A stretch of 14,717 bases of DNA from Podila epigama (taxonomy: Eukaryota > Mortierellomycota > Mortierellomycetes > Mortierellales > Mortierellaceae): assembly GCA_015679605.1 (NCBI GenBank), contig JAAAVE010000437.1, forward strand, positions 1,211 through 15,927, read 5' to 3'. The notes under the pieces were generated by a model. That model ran no database searches. It saw nothing but the letters and a program-made list of their open reading frames with translations, and had not been told where the DNA came from. Made by a program: the position numbers and the translations under genes. Every line of letters starts with the position of its first letter. Within the stretch, counting starts at the first letter, position 1. Positions 9,004 to 14,717 of this stretch are shown here, piece after piece.

Positions 9004-9268
9004 AAAAATTTTCATTTTCGAACGCGAGAAGAGATATCTATTCCTCATTATTACGTATACGGTATGATGTATCGTGTTTTTCTTCCAAGTCCCGTGCTAA
9101 TCCCGTAAGAAAAATAAGATGACAAGTTGCGAGAGTTGTGATTTGTTTTTTTTCTTCTCCTTGTTGCCCACCTTGCACATCCACACTATCACATCAAACA
9201 GCCCTTGGCCTACCTGAGCAAAATAACAAAGTCATTCACCCATTCTAACTATCCACAGTTATCACTAC
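9004..9268 (+). promoter_or_regulatory. Spacer between PMI and the DUF1761-like gene
   Basis: This 265-nt interval must hold the PMI 3' end and the promoter of the next gene. An AATAAG (variant poly(A) signal) lies near 9113-9118. The last 100 nt are CA/CT-rich, as expected for a 5' UTR. I see no other gene. Confidence 0.5.
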
Positions 9269-10110
9269 ATGATTCACATTCCTCACGTCGCCCTGCCAGC
9301 TGTTGGCAAGTCCAAAGTGTTCTCTTTCTTCAACGGGGTAAAAGTAATATGTGAAAGAAAGTCATGCACTAAATCTTTAATAGTTTTGTGTTTTTTTATT
9401 TTTTCTTCTCTGACCATAGTCGCTGGTGCCGCCTTCAATGGAGTCGTTGGTTCTATCATTTACGGCCCTCTCTTGGGTAACACTTGGGTTCAAGCGATGA
9501 AGAAGGTAATAGAAAACATCTTGTAAAAAGAGACAAGCCTTTTGTACACTTGCTCATTCTAATGTTTCTTGCGTTGAGATGAGACTACTGTTTTTTTGCT
9601 CACTTCTGCTATCTTTTTTTTTTTATTATTATTGTTATTATTATAAAAAAAAGGACAAAGGAAATGATGCATGGATGGTCAAAGAAAAATCGACCTCGGT
9701 CATCATCACCCCTGTCACCACCACCACATCAACCATCAGAAGTGATAAAAACCAACAACAACAAGAAGAAGAAGAAGAAGAAGCAGCAGAAGAAGAAGAA
9801 GAGGAGGAGGAAATCAAGACGCCTGGAAAACAAAAAAGCCGACTCTGTAATGAGTCTCGTTCCAGATATTCTGGTCTCGCTCATGAAGGCTTGGTTCACA
9901 GGTTTGCTTCTCAATTTGACTCAAGCACATACCGTCTCCCAGGCTGCTCAACTTGGTGCGTTTCTCCTCTTGGGTGTCCTTGTCCCTGCAGTCATCAACG
10001 ATGCCCTGTGGGAGAAACGACCCAAAGAACTCCAGCTCATCAAAATCCTCAATGGTTTTATCACCACTGTTGTACTCGCTTGCCTTATGCATTTGATTGG
10101 AACTGACTGA
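9269..10110 (+). CDS. DUF1761-like small membrane protein (exon model partly uncertain)
   Basis: Recognised from IIYGPLLGNTWVQAMKK, like the DUF1761 first-helix end (WYxPLLFGKxWMKAM), and from the C-terminal helices GAFLLLGVLVPAVINDALWEKRP and LNGFITTVVLACLMHLIG. The family is of unknown function, multi-pass, about 130-170 residues. Exon 1 is 9269..9350 and exon 2 is 9420..9505; the donor GTGAAA at 9351 is the only phase-compatible one I found, and it joins VKVI to FAGAAFNG, completing helix 1. Exon 3 depends on the acceptor. AG at 9660 gives one open frame to 10110 (205 residues) with a Lys/Arg-rich loop of about 60 residues. AG at 9653 gives DKGNDAWMVKEKS in another frame and then needs a further intron (for example 9742..9838 or 9742..9865) to reach the conserved helices, giving 175 or 166 residues. 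The conserved ends are secure; the middle is not. Confidence 0.68.
9753..9811. repeat. Compound trinucleotide microsatellite (CAA/GAA/CAG/GAG) in the DUF1761-like gene
   Basis: ACAACA iterations pass into GAA repeats, then CAGCAG, more GAA, and three GAG units. All units are trinucleotides, so the frame is unaffected by slippage. Depending on frame it encodes Lys/Arg runs or Gln/Glu runs. It lies inside exon 3 or, in the alternative gene model, inside an intron. Confidence 0.9.
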
Positions 10111-10120
10111 GAAAGTAGAA

Positions 10121-10150
10121 TGCGTGAGAGTGTGAGAGTGTGAGAGTGAG
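10121..10150. repeat. TGTGAGAG short tandem repeat
   Basis: TGCGTGAGAG is followed by two TGTGAGAG units and a partial third, beginning 11 nt past the DUF1761-like stop codon. It would lie in that gene's 3' UTR. Confidence 0.75.
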
Positions 10151-10246
10151 AAGGCACCAACCTTTCAAAACGTGCGAGTTGTGCTCATTCTGCCTAAAAA
10201 GTAGGTGAAAGTACTATACTTGCTTGGTGGTCTTGACACCCCAAAG

Positions 10247-10252
10247 AATAAA
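10247..10252 (+). terminator. Putative poly(A) signal of the DUF1761-like gene
   Basis: AATAAA on the plus strand, 136 nt past the stop at 10110. It is the first canonical hexamer downstream. Confidence 0.45.
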
Positions 10253-10435
10253 GTCATTTGCAATCATTCAAGAGCATTGTTGTACCAGAGTCTCCTGAAG
10301 CATATACAATTGTGCTCTATGTTTAACACGCCAATACTGTCCAGAGTCAAAAAGACGCTTGTGTTCTCTAAAAAAAGTGATAAATGTTCATATACATCTG
10401 TCCATGTCCATGGAGTCAAGAGGACATTCGCGGTT

Positions 10436-10441
10436 TTTATT
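10436..10441 (-). terminator. Putative poly(A) signal of CFT1
   Basis: TTTATT on the plus strand reads AATAAA on the minus strand, 25 nt past the CFT1 stop codon (10469-10467). It is well placed for a compact fungal 3' UTR. Confidence 0.45.
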
Positions 10442-10466
10442 TTTTGCGGTTGAAAAAAGTGAGGAT

Positions 10467-13400
10467 TTACAAATGATCAGCTGCAACGGATATGGCAGCC
10501 AGGTCATCCATGATCCTATCAACATTTGTTCCAATCTGCTTTGTCATTTCTTTTTGTCGGTTCGCTGCAAGGTTCAAAAACTCAAAGAGCAAATCGCCAT
10601 CTAGGACACCCTTCACAGGGTTTGCATTGAGTCGGTCCTTGGATTGCAACAATCGATAAGCCCTTGGATTCAACCCTGCTGGATGCTGGACTCCATTCAC
10701 AAGCTGAGAGGTGAGCAAGGCTAAACGCTTGCTGGTCTTTTCAGGGACGGGTGTCACCATACACAGTCCACCATCCAAAGTGCCGCCTACGGACAGGTGG
10801 CTGATGCCTTCATCCGAACCAGACAGGACAATCTTTGGCAGGTTAATCGTTGTCTGAATTTGTGACCCCACATGGTAGTCGCCTTTGCAGATGAGCTTCT
10901 GTCCACTAAAAGATTGTACATCTACAGAGTCGAGACGGAAAAAAAAATCACATCAGCTCTCATGTTTTAAAAAGAGAATCCTCAGCAGAGCTGTAGAACA
11001 AGAGACGTGCAATATCAAGGCATATAAATATTTAACACTTACGGAAAGGAGCATATTGCAAAAGTCGAATGTTCTTTTCAGAGTCTGCGACCAAAATGTT
11101 CAATGACTGGTTCTCGATCAGGTAGCTCACGTTCATGGCCTCCATTGGATTGTAGTCCTTGCCCAACAGGACCAGTTTTGTTGGTTCGTCCTATAAATGA
11201 GAGTGATTGTGAGATGTCTATTACAAAGCGCACTGACTGTCTACATAGCGTGACAAGCTCTAAAAAGATGCCAAAGAGAGCTAGAGCAAAAAATATAAAA
11301 AAAGAAAATCGTACCTGGAATCCAATGAACCAGACACTTTTGTATGCATCGGCGAGTATGATGGTATTCTTGACAACTTTGACACTTGTCACAAAGATTT
11401 GAACGTCAATAAACGCAATTCCTGTCAACGTTTCATTATCCTCGAAACTGCGAACAACCACCTAAATGAAATTTATACATTAAGCATATACAATGTATAC
11501 ATGTATACATGTGTGAGTGAAAAAAAGAGAAATGCCGAGGTGAACAAAGCCATAAAAACGTCCTGTGTCATCGTTTGCCACCATACCTTGGTTCCAACAC
11601 AAGTTAAAAGGTATCCATTCAATGGCGCTAAGGCTGACACAGCACCCTTGACTTCTTCAGTGTATAAAAGCTTCAACTTGTGATCTGTTTGAGGGTTATC
11701 TGGCTCTGGGACGACATCAATAATGTCAAAGATATAAATCTAGCAACAAATACAAGCCAAAAAGCATAAAAGATACCAATTAAAATACAGAACGACATCA
11801 ATCCATCGTCAGCGTGAATATCGCCCACTTACAGTTCCTCGCATTGTCGAGTCCTCGCCTCGAAGGAAGGATGTACCGACAGCAATGAATTGCTTTCGTC
11901 CAGAGGCATCCTGGGACGATTCCAGACTGACAGTCTCTATACTCGTCACCAGTTCATATTCCTGAAGCTCGTATCGGTCCACAGTCTCCCACGTCACGGG
12001 CGAAACCAGTTCGATAGTCTGTCGTTCAGAACAAGGGAGGAAGCCAGTTGAAGACGAGGTGGGCTTGGCGGTGGCTGACTTGACATCAGCAGAGTCATTC
12101 GTAGCACCTCCTGCACCCGGTGTTGTACCATTGACTGTGCCAGTAGCCTCAGTACCGGGCGCAGAAACAGCCGCATTAGCAGTCATATTAGCACCAGGGT
12201 TCGCACCATCATGACCTGTAACATTGTTCTCATCCTTCACTGTGAAAGGATCAGGCACAGCCGTGACAGTAACATATGTTTGGGATGTGGGATGATACTT
12301 GATGTGTCGAATGCCCTTCTTGAGGTGCACCTTGCATATAGGCCATGGCATGTCATATTGGATATCCTTTGTGGGTAGTTGACCAATTCGCATGTTACCC
12401 TAACAAGAACAGAAAAAAAAAATTGCAAATTTGCAAATCAGCTTATGTCGTCGTCAACAATGGACATCATTCATCCTCCATACAAAAGAAACGTATTTGC
12501 GGATCTCTAGAACTTACATCTGCATTGGTGGTGATAAAGCCACTCTTACAATTGACGTTGTTGAATTTTGTAAAGCATACAATGCGCCCGTCGCAAATCA
12601 TGGGATGAGCCCTTAGTACTCCCTTGCCCGAACTCATCATCCAAAGGGGTGTTGAACCAAGACAAAAGATGCCGTCGAACCCTGCCACTCCTGAAAAAGG
12701 GATGAGATTCCGTGGCTTCCTCAATCTTCGCTTCTCTTGAAGTCTAATCTCACGCTCAATCGCATCTTCATTGTCTCTATCCGTGTTGTCATCTGGTTCA
12801 TCACCCTCTGGTTTCTCCCGAGCCACAACCTCTAGAGGCACCTTTCGGAATCGAATGGCGAGGCGTTCAGAGGGGTCGAAGCTCTCGTCGGCATTGCGTT
12901 CAATTGTAGGGAAATGTTGATAAGTCTTGTATGCTGATATGTTGCCTCGGTATGACCTCGCCTACATGTTCAAAGAAAGAAAGAGCGACAAGGAGAGTTA
13001 GATGCAATATAAGGAAAGGGAGGTATTTTCAAAACAATGTTCAATGTTATTGGCAACATACCACTAGATACGGTTCCTTGTTGAGTTTTGTACCCATGTT
13101 CACCATAATCATCTCTGAGATTTCGTGTGCATGTCCGGCAGGCTTTGTATCCTGATGAGATGGTGCGTCATGTACTACTTCGGGAATTAGATCAAAATGA
13201 GGGAAATAAAACACCTCCTTAAAGTCTGGCAAATGGTAAATCTAAGGATGAATTTGCATGACAGTGGATGAGTGGATAAAAGTACGTCAAAAAGCCTGCC
13301 CACGGGATGTTGAATAAGCGAGGATATTCCATTATCTTTTCGTGCATGCATGTGTGTGTATTTTACCTCAAGTGCACCGTCAATTCGGTAGATTAAACAC

Positions 13401-14633
13401 CAGTAAGTCGCCTGAACCGACTGCCCATCAGGATTGGCCATTGCCGCCTTGGCCTTGGACTGGACTTGCTCCATGTTGATGTCAAAGAGCATATCATTCA
13501 CAGGCTTGGCATCTTCGTCCTCCATTTTCATATCCACATCCGCCTCGCTTTCTTCATCGTCTTCTTCCTCTTCGTCGTCGGGCTCTGGTCCGTAGAGATC
13601 GAGTTCGATTTCGTCCATGACTCTTGAAACTACCTTTTTTTTCTTTTTGGGTCGAGAGGATGTCTTTGTACCTGTGGTATGCTTCTTGACTGTCGAAGCA
13701 ATGGAGCGCAAGGATGCCATAGTTGGTGCTTCTTTTATGGTTGTCATGGTGCTAAGAGTATCGGCGTAAATGCAGCAGCTGATGATAGGTATACCCTATA
13801 TAGAATAAATCCCAACAAAAAGTAGTGGCAATTAGTGAATAATATGAAAAAACAAACAAACAACGAAGTTGATTGCGCAACTAACTGTACACATACATTC
13901 AGAACAGATGGTTGGCTCAGAACAGAGACGTCCTTGGTTGTCATATCTCCCTTGAGAAGGAGTGCCGAGCCATCATGAAGCTGCAAGAGTACATATGGAT
14001 CAACAATACTTGCTGCTACGATCGAAAGATGCTCTCCAATGGGGACAATCTGGGTAATCTTGCAATCTAGAACAAGGATGAGATGAGAAGGCGAGAGGTG
14101 AGATGGTAGACTTTAAGAGAGAAGAAATGATATGATCATTCATGGAAATATGCGGAAGGGCATACCTGCATTGAGCAGACGCACTCCTCCAGCATATACT
14201 TGAACGATTCGTGTGTCCTCAAGCAGTGACCCAGCAGCGACTGTGGGGCCCTCAACATAAAACTGGGAATTTGGAAGTTGGCGTAATTCGTCTCCAGTTG
14301 ACAACACCTAGATAAAAGATGATAAGGAAAGTACTCGATGATCAGCGATATGTAACCACTCGCCATTGAACCAAGAACAATGTCAAACGAATCCAAATGT
14401 CAAAAAAAAAAAACTCTGTGACGACAGGGACATACTAACGTAACGTTTTCTTTGGAGATGATCATCAGCTTATCATATGCGTCCTCAACTCCATCTTCAG
14501 CATCGGTTCCGCTCCGACTTTCAAACTGAGAGACTCCTTCGAATATGATCTCCTTTCTACAAAACACAGTCCATAGACTTGTTGCGCCCACTAATGCATC
14601 TGTAGAGCGGATAACATCCGGTCTGATATTCCT
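10467..14633 (-). CDS. CFT1: Cft1 / CPSF160, largest subunit of the cleavage and polyadenylation factor (5' partial)
   Basis: Model on the complement: 14633..14436, 14307..14166, 14066..13897, 13795..13367, 13241..13062, 12961..12518, 12399..11833, 11739..11587, 11461..11315, 11190..11043, 10921..10467; 1010 residues, every junction in frame. The protein recognises the AAUAAA signal region as part of the nuclear pre-mRNA 3' processing complex. CPSF1 hallmarks: VRSTDALVGAT-like opening, EGPTVAAGSLLEDTRIVQV, GALEIYHLPDFKEVF, FNNVNCKSGFI, YDMPWPICK, ELVSPVTWETVDRYELQEYE, RGTIYIFDIIDVVPEPDNP, KGDYHVGSQI, and the C-terminal AGLNPRAYRLLQ, VLDGDLL, IGTNVDRIMDDL. These distinguish it from the related Rse1 and DDB1. 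The human protein is about 1440 residues, so roughly 430 N-terminal residues lie outside. Species-specific parts are a PKKKKK basic patch followed by ELDLYGPEPDDEEEEDDEE (near 13650-13550) and an Ala/Thr/Gly-rich insert (about 12030-12220). It converges on the DUF1761-like gene. Confidence 0.95.
11493..11510. repeat. 18-bp perfect palindrome in a CFT1 intron
   Basis: ATGTATACATGTATACAT equals its own reverse complement. It lies in the intron between the exons ending at 11587 and starting at 11461, 32 nt from the acceptor side. It may reflect alternating purine-pyrimidine simple sequence, and it could form a hairpin in the transcript. Confidence 0.8.
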
Positions 14634-14717
14634 CTACAGTCATAGAGAATCCATGAAAAAGAAAAACGTTAGCTTTCTTGACAATCATCATCCTTTTTTT
14701 TTTTTTTTTTTTTTTTT
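14634..14717 (-). other. CFT1 intron running off the window, ending in a 24-T run
   Basis: Read on the minus strand, this stretch ends TGACTGTAG at the acceptor of the first visible exon and holds a good branch-point-like GCTAACG about 40 nt upstream. The plus strand closes with 24 consecutive T (14694-14717), so the window edge is a homopolymer inside an intron, perhaps a contig end. The donor is not visible. Confidence 0.7.

Larger units (their letters stand above)
10111..10466. other. Convergent intergenic region between the DUF1761-like gene and CFT1
   Basis: These 356 nt lie between the stop codons of two converging genes. They contain a short GTGAGAG repeat, a plausible AATAAA for each strand, and otherwise unstructured A/T-rich sequence. 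The small open frames here (for example 10205-10453) carry no recognisable features and overlap the presumed 3' UTRs. Confidence 0.55.

Noticed and set aside
531-10110. A functional gene cluster linking phosphatase, oxygenase, Chs5, PMI and DUF1761
   Set aside because: The families belong to unrelated processes and are transcribed in mixed directions. Apart from a possible CHS5-PMI wall theme, nothing ties them together.
1-14717. tRNA, rRNA, transposon or CRISPR features
   Set aside because: I looked for T-loop-like GGTTCGAAT boxes, long terminal or inverted repeats, transposase motifs and spaced direct repeats, and found none I could support.

Overview
This window comes from a filamentous fungus nuclear genome. 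The evidence is the gene content (Pho13, Chs5, Pmi40 and Cft1 homologues), dense short GT-AG introns of about 70-200 nt, and many A/T homopolymers. A carotenoid cleavage oxygenase next to ordinary housekeeping genes, together with an intron-rich structure, fits Mucoromycota best (Mucorales- or Mortierella-like). That placement is an inference. No bacterial, plasmid, phage, CRISPR, tRNA or rRNA features were found.

Layout. 1-399 (+): 3' end of an unrecognised gene. 531-1984 (+): five-exon Pho13-type HAD phosphatase. 2418-5016 (-): six-exon carotenoid cleavage oxygenase, convergent with PHO13. 5537-6542 (-): two-exon short Chs5, the exomer scaffold. 7009-9003 (+): three-exon mannose-6-phosphate isomerase, divergent from CHS5 across a 466-nt shared promoter region. 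9269-10110 (+): DUF1761-like small membrane protein whose middle carries a GAA/AAG microsatellite. 10467 to beyond 14717 (-): eleven visible exons, 1010 residues, of the C-terminal part of Cft1/CPSF160; its N-terminus lies outside the window. The window ends in a 24-T run inside one of its introns.

Exon models were built by hand from family conservation plus phase-compatible GT/AG pairs. Every junction in PHO13, the oxygenase, CHS5, PMI and CFT1 closes in frame. Only the DUF1761 gene remains ambiguous.

The genes do not form one pathway. PMI supplies mannose-6-phosphate for GDP-mannose and wall mannoproteins, and Chs5 exports chitin synthase, so that divergent pair has a cell-wall theme. The oxygenase would act in apocarotenoid metabolism, possibly sexual pheromone (trisporoid) synthesis if the fungus is mucoralean. 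I see no convincing new multi-gene system. The most notable points are an apparently missing fourth iron-ligand histidine in the oxygenase, a Chs5 reduced to its core domains, and a frame-ambiguous microsatellite exon in the DUF1761 gene.
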